Positions 23,201 to 38,200 of a stretch of DNA of 64,000 nucleotides are shown piece after piece (the first letter of the stretch is position 1; every line of letters begins with the position of its first letter). A program made the position numbers and the translations under genes. Source of the stretch: Metellina segmentata (taxonomy: Eukaryota > Arthropoda > Arachnida > Araneae > Tetragnathidae); the NCBI GenBank assembly GCA_947359465.1, contig OX375874.1:97591441-97655440 (forward strand), read 5' to 3'. Below the pieces are notes generated by a model. That model was given only the letters and a program-made list of their open reading frames with translations, was not told the origin of the DNA and made no database searches.

Positions 23201-26200
23201 TTTGGACCATATAGGGCCCGCACGACAACAACAACAACTAAAACAATCTAAATATGCAAAACATTACATAGGCCACATTAAAATAAGTATTGTTTTAATA
23301 ATAGTTAATTTGTTTAAGTGCCTGAAATTGATTTGTTCAACTTAACATAAAAAGGGACCAAATCTGAAGGTTTCGTTACTGTTCTGTACAAGTTGCAATG
23401 TATATACAGGAGCTCTCTAATGTGTTGCACTTTTTAATAAAACACTACCATAAGTAAAATTTTAACTATTTAGATAACTTCGAGAATTTTCCCTACGTCA
23501 ACATTTCTTGCTGTATTTCATGTAGCAGAATAAAGTTTAAGAGTTCAAGATATTCTTGAAATAAGATAAAATTGCAATTTTGATCACATTTCAAGCATAG
23601 CTTTAAGGAGAGGTAATGTCATTGTACATAAATTCCAAGCCTTAAAACTTGTGCTATTTCTTAAACTTATGCATGTTTATTAACACTTTTAAAATGCTAG
23701 AAACCTTCAATCCGTGAATAATTTCATCTGAAGTAAAACAAAAATTACCTGAAAATAGTCCCTGGTGCAAACAGACCTCCCTCAAACGGTTCCTAACCTT
23801 TTGTGCATATTTCTCATGCAATGCTGTCCCAAAGTCCTGTGTATGCTGTCCACTGCCAATAAGTAGCTGCACAGGAGAGCACAACTCCCCATCAAAAGTC
23901 TGAGCAATGACAATTTAATTTTCATATCAAACAAAAAGAGCACAAAATAACAGTTGTGATAAAAAAACAGTTGTGATAAAGTTGTGGGAAACAACAGTTG
24001 TGGGAAACAACAGTTGTGGGAAACAACAGTTGTGGGAAACAACAGTTGTGGGAAACAACAGTTGTGGTAAATAACAATAGGACAAACTCTTTTTTGAGAG
24101 GTATCTTACCTGTAATTCTGGTATATCCATAAGTTCTGCTGCCTCTAACAGCTCAGTCATGTTGATACACATTTTGTGATCTAAGCCACCAGTATAAAGA
24201 AATCTGAAAAAGAAAAATGCATGACAGCAGTTAAAATCTAGTAATTCAAAAAATGTAATGCAACCTCACAAAGAGCTAATAACTTTTGCGATGCACATAA
24301 AAAAAATTTTAAATGTATACACATACACTTTTTGCTATGTTTTGGGATAGAAACGCAGGTTACAAAATCATTCACATTTGGTATACAAGTCTACAATTTA
24401 TCGTTTACAGTAAAATATGCTAAAAAAGTTTCTTCAAAAGCATTTTTTTAAACAATTAATTTGAATATTAAAATTATCTTACTTATTATGAAGATTTTTT
24501 TAATAGTAAGAGTTCAAAATATAATTTATTTTTAAGTTGGAAACATAATTTTTCCTTACTCTATCATTTGTGTATTAATTTATTTGCAAAAAAGTACAAT
24601 ATAAATTATTTTGCATGTAGATTTAATGTAAGCTAAAAATATTTATAGTTAAATTCTTTAAAAAAGAAACATAGTAATCAATATAAGTGCTACATAACTA
24701 AATTAAATATGCCATTTGAAAAATATTTTGTTCATTAACAGTTAGTGTTCCAAGATAATTGCAACAAATATATTTTCAACAAGCAACATCATGAAATCAA
24801 TATGCGCTATGTATCGTTTGGAAAAGTTTAGAGTTGCAGTTCTGTTTTGCTCGTGACCCCTCCTAAACTGCTTTCAGGAAGTTCCTTGTGGCTTTCAAGA
24901 TCAATTATGCACTAATGAAAAAGGATTACACTACACATAACCACAATAGCTGTTCAATCAGAGGAAAGTGATCAGTTCCATGAGTATGAATTAATGATAT
25001 GTAAGGAAATAAACTGCTTAAAGTTTCCAAGTGGTAAAATACATTTTGTAGTTGTAATTAAAAGATATTTTGGTTCTTTCAATAAGTATAATACAGGTTG
25101 TTGGCTAAATTGGGTTAAAGCAATAACTCCATACCCTTAACCATGCAGATCACAGAGAATTATCTATGACAAAGTGCTTTAAAACTTCAAACAGAATAAA
25201 AGGATTTTTTTACAGGCAGATGAAAAAAAATCACTTGACAAATGTCTTTCTTGATATATAAAAATTGAATTTTCACTCAATAAAAATTTTTTTAAATCAA
25301 GATTTCTACACTATTTTAGAAAAACAAATGAAATTAGCACTATCACTTTCAATATAAAATTTCATAATTTTACTGAAAAAAATCGAAATACCTTAAATAC
25401 TAAAGGAGATATGTGACTTATGTGTGATTCGTCCCTTGGCAAGTAAAATTTATTTGTGGAGTCATTATTAGAACTATATCATAGAAAAATGTGTTTTTAA
25501 GATTTAAAAAAAATGTTGATTTAAGGTAGGGCAATATGTATCTATATACAATATATATACATGAGGGCTGTTCAATAAGTAATAAGACTATATATATATA
25601 TTTATACAGAAAACAATCGTCATCATTTACATGGTCTTTCAAAGTATCTACAATGAGACGCGATGCATTTGTCCCAATGTTCTGTCCACTTATTAAACAT
25701 ATGCGAGTCCTTTTTTTATAAGTTGTTTCAACACCATATCCACAACTTTAACATATCCTTTGTTGTTTTCGAAATGGCGGCCTCTTAGTGGTTTCTTGAG
25801 CTGAGAAAAACAGATAGAAAGATCAGGACTGTATGGAGTGTGTGGTAGTATCTCTGTTGTTCTTCTGCAAAATGTCCAATACACAACCAGCAATATATGG
25901 CCTTGCATTATTGTGGTGCAAGAAGACATTTTTCAGCAGTGGAAGCTTCTTTTCGATGGTCTGTACCACTGTTTGTAAAACATCCGCAAAGTATGAGCCG
26001 TTTACAGTAGTCCCGAGTTCTACAGCGTGTTGGTAAACAATGCCTTAGTACAAAATCAAAAATGATTATGGTCAAACTTTGATTTATACATGATTTATAG
26101 TCAAAAATCATTATGGTCATAACTTTACCAGCCGATTTTACAGTTTTTGCTTTCTTGGGGGTAGGCAAAGATGGATGCTTCCATTCACTGCTTTGTTGTT

Positions 26201-29200
26201 TCATTGTATGGTCATAGTGATAAACCAAGCTTCATTTGCTGTAATGATGTCTTTTAAGAAGTTGTTGCTGTTTTGTTCGTATTTCTTTCTATTCTGTACA
26301 CACATCCACTTGATACTGCATTTGCTCCGGTGTCAAGAGTTTGGGAATTCATCAGGCGCAAACACGCTTCAGTCCCAAATGTTCAGCCATGATTGAGTGA
26401 ACACTTCCCACGGAAATATACAGGATAACATGCAGCTGGCATATGCTGGCATTCTACGATCTTCCTTGATGATAATCGCTACTGTGTTGATCAGTGTCTC
26501 TGTGATGCATGTTGAAGGTCTTCCCTCATGTTCAAGATCTTCAACATTTTGCCTTCCTTCCAAAAAAGTTTTAGGCCAGTAAAAAACACATGCCCTTGAC
26601 TTTGCATCATCGTGGAAAGCTTTGTGTATCATGCTAAATGCGTCTGATGCAAATTTTTACAAACAAACAAAAAATTTAATCGCATAGCGCTGTTAAAGGG
26701 ACGCTTCCAATGCCACGATTGTCCACGGCTTGTAAACACAGGGAAACAAGCTTGTGTTTAGTTACGTGACACTCTGGCATACCATCCCATATACAAAATC
26801 ATTTGATTAGATACAACTTCTGATTCACATGGTTCTTAAATTATTTTCAAAAGGTTCTCTTACCTGTCAGACAGGAAAGACAATCTAGGCTTTATCCCTT
26901 TTATCCTTTATTTGACACAAACACATCATCACAGACAACAACAAAGAAACAGAATATTAATCATTGTGTCACATCGTTCACAAAAGCAGTTCTAATTAGA
27001 GCCTCAACATCTATCACACGTCAGAGTGCATGCAGCGCCCTCTGGTCAGCATTTGAGTTCCAACAGACTTCTTTTGTTATTAGACAGCAACATTCTTTAT
27101 TCAACATAAATTAATATTGTGGTGAGTGGCTTCACAACAGTAAAATGAATTTTATTACTTATTGAACAGCCCTTAACCAGAACTGCTGAATCTAAGTAGG
27201 AAAGAAATCAGGATAGCTATTGGCCTTCTAACTGGCCACTGTACCCTGCATGGACACCTTAACATTTCAATATTATGGGTGTTATAGATCAGTGGTCCCC
27301 AACCCCCGGATCGGTACCGGTCCGTGGATCAAATGGTACCGGGCCGCCCAAGGAACATTAAATTATTTCCATTTTATTTACTGTGGAGTATTTATCTCCT
27401 GTTTGTGCGGTTCTTATTTATGAAATGTCCACTCAAATTAGGAGGTGGTAACTCATAACTTGAAATTTGTTCTGTTACTAGAGCTTCAATTATGATTTCT
27501 GAATTCTGTATGTCTCTATTTTCCAATTTTGACAACTGTTTTCAAGTTGGCAGACAAAGTAGCTGCATTTAAAGCCAAATTCAAGTTGTGGGGACGGTGC
27601 GTGAACAGAGGCATTTTGGACATATTTCAGACATTAGCGGGGATTTTAGGCGAGACTGAGCCTAAACATTCATTCTCCCAGTTGGTGCACGATCGCCTGT
27701 CTTTGCTTTTAAAAGAGTTTGATCGCTACTTCCCAACCACAAAAGACCCACGAGCTAGTAAGGTACGGATCCGCAACCATTTGTCAACAAATCAGGCGAA
27801 TCTAGCATGTCTGTGCAAGAAGATCAACTGCTGGAGATTGCAAATGAAGGCGGCCTTAAAACTACGTTCGAGTCAACAACTCTGCCGGTGTTCTGGATTA
27901 AAGTCATGGTGGAATACCCTGAGATTGCCACCACAGCACTTAAATCCCTATTGCCATTTCCGACAACCTATCTGTGTGAAGCAGGGTTTTCTGCAGTGAC
28001 AGCAACCAAAACAAAACAACGGAATAAACTGGACATAAGCAACACACTTCGGGTGTCATTGTCTTCTATTACACCCAGATGAAACCGTCTTGTTTCAATG
28101 AAACAAGCTCAGGGTTCTCATTGATTTAGCGTTCTAGTGAGTTAAAATGTTAAATCACTTTATATTCATTTTTTGGTGTAACTGTATTTTATTTTGAAGG
28201 CATGTTTAAATACAATTAAATCAAAATTATTAAATCGAAACAATCTAAAATATAAACAATCAACGTCCCCCTCCACTCAGCGGACAGCGTTAAAATTATC
28301 AAATTATGATCCGGGTCCGCGGCGATAAAAAGGTTGGGGAGCACTGTTATAGATGACCCATTATGTAGAGGAGGCTCTATACACGTTCTATGTAACTATT
28401 ACTCAGCACAACAATTTTAATATCTGGGATACCACTGTCTCAAACCCTGGGAACTGTCAAACATTCCAATCATGTATTTGCTAAAATTTATTTTGGCAGT
28501 TGGTCTTTAGTGGCTCAGCAGGGGTCTCACTACAATAGACTATCAGTCGCTGTGCTGGCACTCTTCAGAGTCAACAAGTCATAAGTCATATTGAACAGCC
28601 TTTGTATAATATGGTGAAATGCCTAGCTAGAATTTTAATGAATTCACAAACACTATACATATTTTCAAAATTTAATCAGGATTTTGGAAAAATTCAATTT
28701 ATTAATAGGTTTGTTATTTGTATGTACTTTGAATATTTCGCTAATGACACAGAAAATACAAGTTCCAGTTTCTCGATAAACAAACAAAGCTTACCTGAGA
28801 CAATTCTGCATTGCACTTGGAGTAATACCATTAGTCAACGTAACAATTGTCTGTATAGATGACGTCACTCTTCCTCGATGATCAAGACCCTCACAGCGCT
28901 CAATACTTATGCACTGGAATGCGCGGTGATCCAGTATTCGGCGCACACCCGTCGCAACACTAGATCCCCGAGTCAACGATTCTGGATGAATCTGACAGCT
29001 GGAGCGTCTCCGAACAGAGCCATGCCGAGACTCGCTGGCATTGTTCTGGTTCGCATTGTGGTGGCTCCGAGACAAACAGAAAGAGGCACATGTGATGACT
29101 GAAAGTGGGCTTTCACTGATCAATTGTTCAGTATCTGTGTTAAAATTCCCGATTGAGCTATCCGATGAGCTAACCTGAAAAAAAGAGATAAATTCATTTT

Positions 29201-32200
29201 AATCTTCGTTACACAGCCACATTAAGTGACCAGAACTAGCGATGAAATCAGGCTGTGGTGTCGACGCTCCCAACCAGTAGCGGGAAAGCAGTATGAATCA
29301 TACACAAGGAGAAGACAACCAACAGCTAAGATAGTGTTCTTGTAGTAATAACAACTTAATTAAGAATATATACACTCTTCATCAGCTCATTAACATCATC
29401 ACATTAACATACCCCAATATACAGGGTGTTTCAAAAATGACCGCCCTATTTGAAAAATCAATAAAAACTAAATGGGCAGCGACAGAAATGCGCCATTTAT
29501 TACAATGTGTTTGGGACAACAGTGAATGTTCAGACAGACCGATTTTCCAAATTAGTTACAATGTTCAACAAGAGATGGCGCTGCAGTCGATTTGCGAGAT
29601 ATATAAGAAAGCGCAGTCTGTGAGTCGTCTTTCTGCTGTAAGCGTGCGCTGTTCACAGATTGCAAGTTTGCTGTAAAAAATAGTTTATTCCTTAGAACAG
29701 CGGATTTTTCTCGTGTTGGAATTCCACCGCCTAGAACAGTGTTGTTGCAACAAGATGAAGTTTTCAATGGAAGTTTAATGTAACCAAAGGACCAAAAAAA
29801 GATACAATAAAGGATCCGTTTGAAAAATTTCAACGGACTAGGAACGCAAAGGATGAACGTCCTGGAAAGGTAGGGCGACCGAGTACGACAACCACAGAGG
29901 CCAATGCACAGCTTGTGCAACAGAGTGGGGACACTTGAAAGACCAGGTGTACTGCCAGAACCCAGAAACAATTGCACAAATGGAGCAGTACATCTCTTCT
30001 GCATGTGAAGCCATCCTGCCTGAGACGTTTGCTCGGGTTTCTGATAATTTTGTACTGAGACTACACCTTATTGGTTGCTGCACATGGTGGTTATGTGGAA
30101 AATACAGTAGCATAGATTTTTCCAGACTGCAGTGCCATCTGTTGTTGAACATTGTAACTAATTTCACAAGTCTGTCTGCCTGAAAATTTACTGTTGAACC
30201 AAGCACATTGCAATAAACGGCGCATTTCTATCGTTGCCCGTTTAGTTTTTATTGATTTTTCAAATAGGTCGGTCATTTTTGAAACACCTTGTATGAAAGT
30301 ATATACAGGATATTACAGGCCAGCATGGGAAACCAGCCTCACCCGCTGCTTTAATTATTTGATTTATAAATTTAGTGTTTGTATTTTGGTTTTCCAATGT
30401 GAAGGACGTTTGTTATTGCCTTCATCTGCTTTAGAAATACAAAAATATTTTAAAAGTTTACCTGGAATTTATTGTGCATTAAATCAAATAAAAAAACATT
30501 GAAAATATGATTGATAATTCACGTAACTAACATTCAATAAAAGCATCCTTTTACTCCATTGGTAGCTTCACTCAATCAGAATAAATCTTAATATATGAAA
30601 TAAGACATCATCAAGAACTTACTACACTAGAATCACTAGCACTCCTTCCTCCTAGAGTTCCCTCAGAAGAAAGATCAATGGTAAATAATTTATAAAGAGA
30701 GCTGCACACAGCAGACAACACAGATTTGTGGGCAGCAAAACCAACTTTTCCTGTGAGAAAGATGACATCAGTGTACATCTGACTGTGGAGCAGAGACAAC
30801 ATATCATCTTCAAACTGTGGCGGAGGTACGATGACTTGCGGAGGTCTTGGCTCAGGTGGACAGAATGGAACCTGTGCAAAAATGAACATGAGAATAACAA
30901 GTAGGGAAAAAGATTGTAAATATTTTCTATGCTTACATTCCTGTACCTAGGTAGAAAAAGAACCAATGTCGAAACTCCCTGATTTTGAATAAATTCCATG
31001 AATCACTTCACAGTAATGAGTTATAGTAGAAAAAGGAACAATGTTCTCCTATCACTGTATTATGTTAGTATCAAAATATTTAAAGCATTTTTTTGTATGC
31101 TACATTAAAAATAATAATTACTACATTAACTTTTACTAAGATTTTGTAAAATGAACATTGGTTTCTTTTATAACAAGGTACAGATTTGATCCTCAATTTT
31201 AAATTATGTACTACTGAACTACAAGCAGAATTTATTTTTGCTTGCAGGCATAAATTTTAATGGAGAACTTATAGTTATCCGAGTCTTATTATCTTACATA
31301 TATTAAACAGTGTGCCCGTACTGGAAAACTCATTTTACATCAAGTGTAACAATATGCATCAGTAAAATTATTAAGATTTTTTTGCATACAATTAAATTCT
31401 AATTAAAAATAAAAATGTTAGATCTTTCTGTCTCACAACAGTAGGAATACTTTCATAAAATTCTATATTGTAAAAAATCACAATAATCATTCAAAGTAAA
31501 CAGAAGATTCTATTTTTAAATTTCATTTTAAACAAAATTTCATTAGAAATACGGTTGCTTTGGTTTAATGGCACAATGGTTATATTTAGCTGAATTGCAC
31601 CAAACGTCAAATAAATGGATATACACACACAAGGAAACCCTTAGTGGCACTAAAGAGAGAAATATACCTAATGAGTGGAATTTGTGCTACCTACATGTAG
31701 CAGATTTCTGGCATAGGTAAACTCAGTGAGCCATAATATAATTTAAGGTAGGTAAACACCCAAATTTTACAAAAAATTAATTTTTGAGTTTATTCATTAA
31801 AAATGTGCATTGAATATTTATTTTTCAATACCTAAAAACAGTTTTAAAATTCATGAAGTATTAGCGAAGTTATAGGCATTTGTGTGAAGTATAGTAGTAT
31901 TAAAAAGCAATGTCCTACGGATAAAATGTTTCATTTAATCAAAATAAGTTTTTCTGTATTTATCATTATCTTAACAACTCTATCTAAAAAAACTATTCAA
32001 TTTTTTTTCTTAGATTTATTACATAAATATTTATTAGTCGTTATACTGTGCAGTAAACCTCAAAAAATAAATATAACTGTAATAAAATTTTTAATTTTGA
32101 AAGATAATGAGATAAAGTCAGACTTTTTTCAGAGTGTTTTGGATAATTTCCATAATTGATATTATTATTCAGATTGTATTATTATTCCTATTTTTTTTTG

Positions 32201-35200
32201 TTTGATGCAATTGCCAAATATAATTGAAGAAAATGGTACAAAAAAACAACAAAATAAGTAAACAATTTAAATTGCTATTAGTGTTATTGAAAACATTTCA
32301 AACTGTCATAATTTTCAATTAAATCATGATTTTTAAAAGTTATTATTATAAAAATTAGATGTTACTCTTAAAAACATTTTTATTATGTTAGTACAACACC
32401 GATAAAAATATTGAAAGGGCCCAAGCAATATTAAAGATGAAGAAAATATTTTTAGGGGGGGGGTAAATATACCAGTTTTTTTTACATTGAAGATTTATTT
32501 TTTTCCATATCTTTAATAGGACCATCAAAAGAACAGAATTTTCTTTACTTGCATCTTTCGAACTGTACAACAAATTGACTATTGGTATAATTTTAATAAA
32601 TAGTAAAAATTTAAGGATTAATCATTCCTTCAACAATTAAAATATCTCAATATAACAACTTTCAATTTCTTTATAATTTATTTGACTCATTAATTTTTCA
32701 ATGCACACATTAAAGAGCATATTTTAAACACTATAATTCCACTGCCCTTTTATTAATAAGAAATTTAAATTACACCTAAATATATTTCTTTATATACCTG
32801 AAGTAAAGGACGTTGTACATGCTTCAAATTAGTCATCCAAAACCTCTGTTGTCGTCGTGATAGTAAAGCCGCTCTAATGACATTTTCAAACACTTCATTT
32901 ACTCCAAAATGTGTTAAAACACTCGTTTCATAATAAGGTGCTCCGATTTCCTTAGCAACGGACCTGCCTTGCTCTGGAGATAATATATCACTTTCCCGTA
33001 AAGGCCTAAATAAAAATAATTAAATATTTAAGTGGATAATTAAAACAACAATTTTAATTAAGACTGATACAAAGTACTGTTTTGATATAAAAATACAAGC
33101 TTGGAAAATTATAACTTATTGCTAAAATTCAATTCAATTTTAAAAGCAAATTTTCTTGATAATTGCAGAACAAATGTATAGTAAAAATGTGTTATGATCA
33201 CATATGAATTGGTTAGCTTCAAAGATGGTACTCAATATTTTTAAGCAGTCAATTAAGATAATGTAATTAAAGTTTATAGCAAAAATAATTTTTTCACAGA
33301 TTTAGTTTTTTATATAAGTCAAATTTTACATGGTTTACAAAAAGAGTGGAGATACACAAAATCTTTTCATAGTAGATATAAACGTGCGCAACAAATTTCA
33401 CAACTGCAGAGTACCAAAACAAATTATATGAAACACTACATTTTTACATCTAGCTATACAAAAATACAATCTGGAATCTTGATAATTGTACCCCAGGTGA
33501 TAGCAGTTCTTAGAATTCTAGAAAATTTGGAATTTTCAAACCCCATTTCCAAAATTTCACCTCTCAAAATAAGATAATTTAATTTGTAGCTACAATTATT
33601 TAGGGTGCAATATAAACCAGATGAATAAAAAATAAATTAAATATTAACCTATAAAATATCACATATAATTGGTTCATTTTATAAAACTCATTAAATCACC
33701 ATGGCAGGCTCATAATGTTTAAAATGCAAATACATTTAATAAAGCAATATTAGTTTAGTAAAACAAAAACATGCACAAGGGAAAAGCAATAGGTGAAAAG
33801 TGATCATGCAGGAAAATTATAAATACTATCTCTACACTGTGGATTAGGTAGGAGGAATTGACTGAAATAACTAAAATGCAGCGAGAACAGTACTTGACCA
33901 ATTCATGTGTATGCTAATGAACAAGTAGGAAAATTATGTTAAAGAGAAATTTAATAGAATAGTGACGAAAAGAGAAAAATACCTGAAAAATCAATTCTTA
34001 AATAATACAAAATGTTACAACTCAACAAGACTTTCATACAGTGCTTATTCATAAGCATTTCTTTAACATCTTTTTCAGAGAAATGAATTAAAAATATGAA
34101 ATATCCCATCTACTTCAGTTATTTACAGAACATAAATGTGTAAAAGTTTCAAAATGTCAGCAGAAATAAAAAAAGTTTAAAAACAAATTAAAGATAATGA
34201 TAATTTTTATTTTCATAATTCAAGCAAATAAAGCAAAATATCAATCATGAATGTGTGTAATCTCATGTTTTGTAAATACCAAAAGAATGCTTTCTGCCCT
34301 GAAGTTGGGATACTAATGAACATAACTTGTACGAATGAGCCAGTCAAATACTGTCAACTAAATTTTAAAATGTTGTTTCTACTAAATCATAAGGGAGGAA
34401 GCTACATTAATCTAAAATGCCCATAAACTAAAGGAGAATCACTTATAAGAGTGATACCTTCCAAATTCTGGAAATCTGCTTGAGACACATGGATGATTTC
34501 CCCTGCAAAACATAAAGTACTTGAATTACATGCCCTAACTTTTTAAACTTTCCTGATGGTTTAACAAATGGGATCGCATGAGAAAGGGATTTACAAGAAT
34601 AATGTTCAACTGCGGATAATCCTCAAAATGGCTAAAGGGCACGAATCAACACGAAAACGTTTTTTAACTACTTTTATTTACAGTAGTGTGCCTATACATA
34701 CCATTATCAAGTAGGTTTCTGTACTTAAAAGTTTGTTTTTGATTTACTTATTTACAAAAAAAATCAATTAATGTTTTCATTTTTTGTGTTAAAACACCTT
34801 TTTTTTTATATTTGAAATTGAAGTTTTATAAAAAAAAATTTTGTCACAAAGTGACTACAGATAAGCTGCAAAGCGGATAATCCAGAGATTACTATAGTTA
34901 TAATCATGACATTGATTCTTCCAATTGTATTAATTTGTCATCAATTATTAAAATTCTTAAGCTTTTAAAAATGACAGAACATTAATTTTCTAAGTAAATT
35001 TAATGTTGCGTAGATAATTATAAGTCAATTATTTGTGACTGTTTGAAGATATAATTCCAATCAAATTAATACCTGGGGGAAATGGATAAAACAGTTTTAA
35101 TAGTTAGGCATTACTGAAAAGTAGAGCGTGTTAGTAGAACACCTATTCTTTATGTATACCTAGTATTTTAATCAATCAGATAATTAGTAAGCAAAAGTAC

Positions 35201-38200
35201 AAAGCGTGAAAGGCATGCATTCAATTACTTATAATGTGCACATGCAAATAAATTCATAATTCCAGAATTCCAATAAGATGTATCGCAGGCTTTGACTAAA
35301 ATTGAAACCTCAAGTGTATTATTGATGGCAGTAGCAGGTGCATTAGTTAATTAATAATGTAGATGAGCAAATGTAACAGCAAATACTAGATTTTAGAAAT
35401 GGAATTAAGGAAATACATGTACAAAATTTTGGAATTCTGAGACATTTTAAAGAAGTAATATTTTTAAATAAAATGTTCAACACTAATGTGTTTAAAACAT
35501 GTGCTTTTATTTATATGTGCACATGAAAGCTATTGGTTATTGAGAAGAAAAGCCAGTGATGGTACACTTAATGTTATAAAGCATCATTAGATGCTGTAAT
35601 TTTGCAATAAGGGTCGTTCATTGACATTCCAAATGGGGGTTAGGATACATTAAAAGAACTTTATAATGCCATTCCCTTGCTATGTACCTTGCTATGAAAA
35701 AGTGGCCTTTTAAACAAATTTAAAATTTTATTTTAAGTACATAATTATCACATTGATAAAAAAAATACAAACAATACATTTTTAAGAGTTGCTTTTATCA
35801 GGAAGAGTGTTTTAAGGCATTTTTAAACTGATAAAATCTACAGCAATATATTTCTGAAACAAGGTTGTTGCACACAAATCATTTTACTTACTCAAGGTAA
35901 ACTAGAGAAGAAGGCCTGCGTTCCTTTACCATGACGTCACAGCAAGTGGCTGAGTTCAACTAACAGAGATGAAAATCGAACTATTTGTGTCCACTTTTAA
36001 CAAATGGATCATAATGGATTAAATTTTTGAGGTTTTAAACTAATTGATCTCTTTAAAACTTATTTTAACCCACTTCGAGATTTAAAAAAAAAACACATTA
36101 CAATCCAATTTATTTACAAAGTTTTAATGCAGCATAACATTGATATAATTATTAAACTGACAAAAACACCAAATTATATACATTGAATACAATCTCTTAA
36201 AATTATGTTAGTTCCAATATATATATATGTGCGTGATAAAATATTCCAGCCTCCTTTACAAATAAAATAATTTTCTTGCATATTTAAGATTTTTCCTGAC
36301 ATTAGCTCTGTATTACAAATAATAAGTTTTACTAATCAGCTCTTAGTAATCATATTTATAAATTTTAGATGTATTATTTAAGGTAATAAAATCAGTCCCA
36401 AATTCAGTTTTATCCCAAGGCTGATTACTGTTTTAATGAATATTGGTGTCATACCAATTTGAGTAATAAATACTTAAGGGGGTCATTTAAACACAAAACA
36501 GTTTGTACAAATAAAAATAAATATAGATGAATCCACAAATAGTTCAGATTTTTGTCTTCACAGAAACAAAAGATTTATATGATAATCAAATTAATAGTAG
36601 CGAATTGTTAAAACAGAAAACAAACAATACTGAACTACAATGCTCATCTAATCAACACTCAGCCACGTTGTGACATCACAGCAATGGGAGGCCAGCAGGA
36701 GCAGGCCTTCTTTAGTAGACCTCAACTTACCCCATTTTCCATCTAGGTAAAAAATTATGAACCAGAAAAATCATCAGAATTTGAAGCCTATTTTTTATTT
36801 TTAATCCATATAAATACATTGCAATTTTCATGAAAATGAAGATATATTTCATTGAATTAAAAATCATATTGCAAAAACTGCAAGGGAACAGATGCAAATC
36901 TGGTTTATTCTACCCTTACATACAATTTGATCTAAGCTAATCCATTTCATTACACACTTAAATTCTCAAGCCACATGACAATATTAGAATTCACAAAATG
37001 CACTACAAAATAAATTAACAGATTAATATATACTTAATACAGATAAAAATATTTATTTCATATTGAATACATTAAAAAGTAGAAGGTTGTTTACTTATGG
37101 ATATGAGAAAAAACACAATTCCTCATTCTGTTCAATAATTCAACCAACGATTAAGCTTAATTGCTTTTGATGGTGTCAATATGCAGAAAGAGAGCATTGA
37201 CACAATCTCTACTGTAAGGAAGTGTTTGTTTGCCTGTCTCTTTCTTGCCGCAAAATCCTGATGATTCTATGGCACTTACAGCAATGAGATTTGGCACATA
37301 GGAAGTCCAAATTTTTTGCAATTTTTGGGTTGCAGCGAATTTCAAAATTCAATCTAGAAGATTTTTAAATGAATTTAATAGTTTTATTCTCCATCAGTTC
37401 TTTAACGCGTTTCTTTTGGAAGAAGAAACACCCGAATCAGGACCTTTTCTACCCATGTGACCTTGCAATCAGCCTTTGGAACCATGCCAAATTTTTTTCA
37501 TTGCAGGGGAACTTGGAGAAATTTTTTTTTCCTTTCGTTTCTGCTTTGATTTTGCATGGAAGAATGATTTTCCAGCTAGACAATAAATCTTTTAACTGGA
37601 CTCACTTAAATTTTTTTTCAATCTCCTAGACCGTTAAAGATAGAGTAAAAATTTCAACGGATTTGAAATCTCCGAAAAATTTTACATCAGATTACTATTT
37701 TACACCAAGGGCACGGGCAATGCCGGGCTAGTAACAAATAAAACTGGTGCTTAATGTACATGATTACCAAAATAAGCTCAAAGTAATTAACTGAAGTAAT
37801 CTTTTTCAAAAAGGTAGAAGAGAAAAGCCAAAAATCGATTGTGCTCCTATTCATCAAAGGAATGCAAAGCTTGGATGTAAGGTCCATTATAAGGGCTCAG
37901 GGTCTGAGGTCAGAGGTCAGCATCTCTAGCACTGACCATCAGTTGTAAATCTTGAACTATTCATCAGGGAAATTCCTTTCCCATCCAGCTGATTTTAAAG
38001 GAGTACACTATCACCAACTCTTAATTAACTGTCCCCTGTGTTGATGAAGGAGATGACCAGAAGCGATTTTAAGAATTCGTATAGGGCAGATGTGTTTTTC
38101 GTGGACTGCAGTTGCCAGCTATTTTGATTTAATCTCGATTGTCCCTTTTAACAGCATCCACAAACTAAGGATCCAAATCTCTAATTATTTTTGTGTAAAT

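Noticed and set aside
23950..24076. Regular repeats resembling a CRISPR array
   Set aside because: The 16-base units are directly adjacent without unique spacers and lie in a spliceosomal intron of an animal gene. It is a minisatellite.
27529..28082. A host gene related to ZBED/SCAND proteins
   Set aside because: The frames are broken, bounded by hAT ends and an 8-base target duplication, so they belong to a truncated transposon.
29552..30206. 150- and 122-aa minus-strand frames
   Set aside because: They lie antisense within the internally deleted transposon; the plus strand carries the recognisable transposase remnants.
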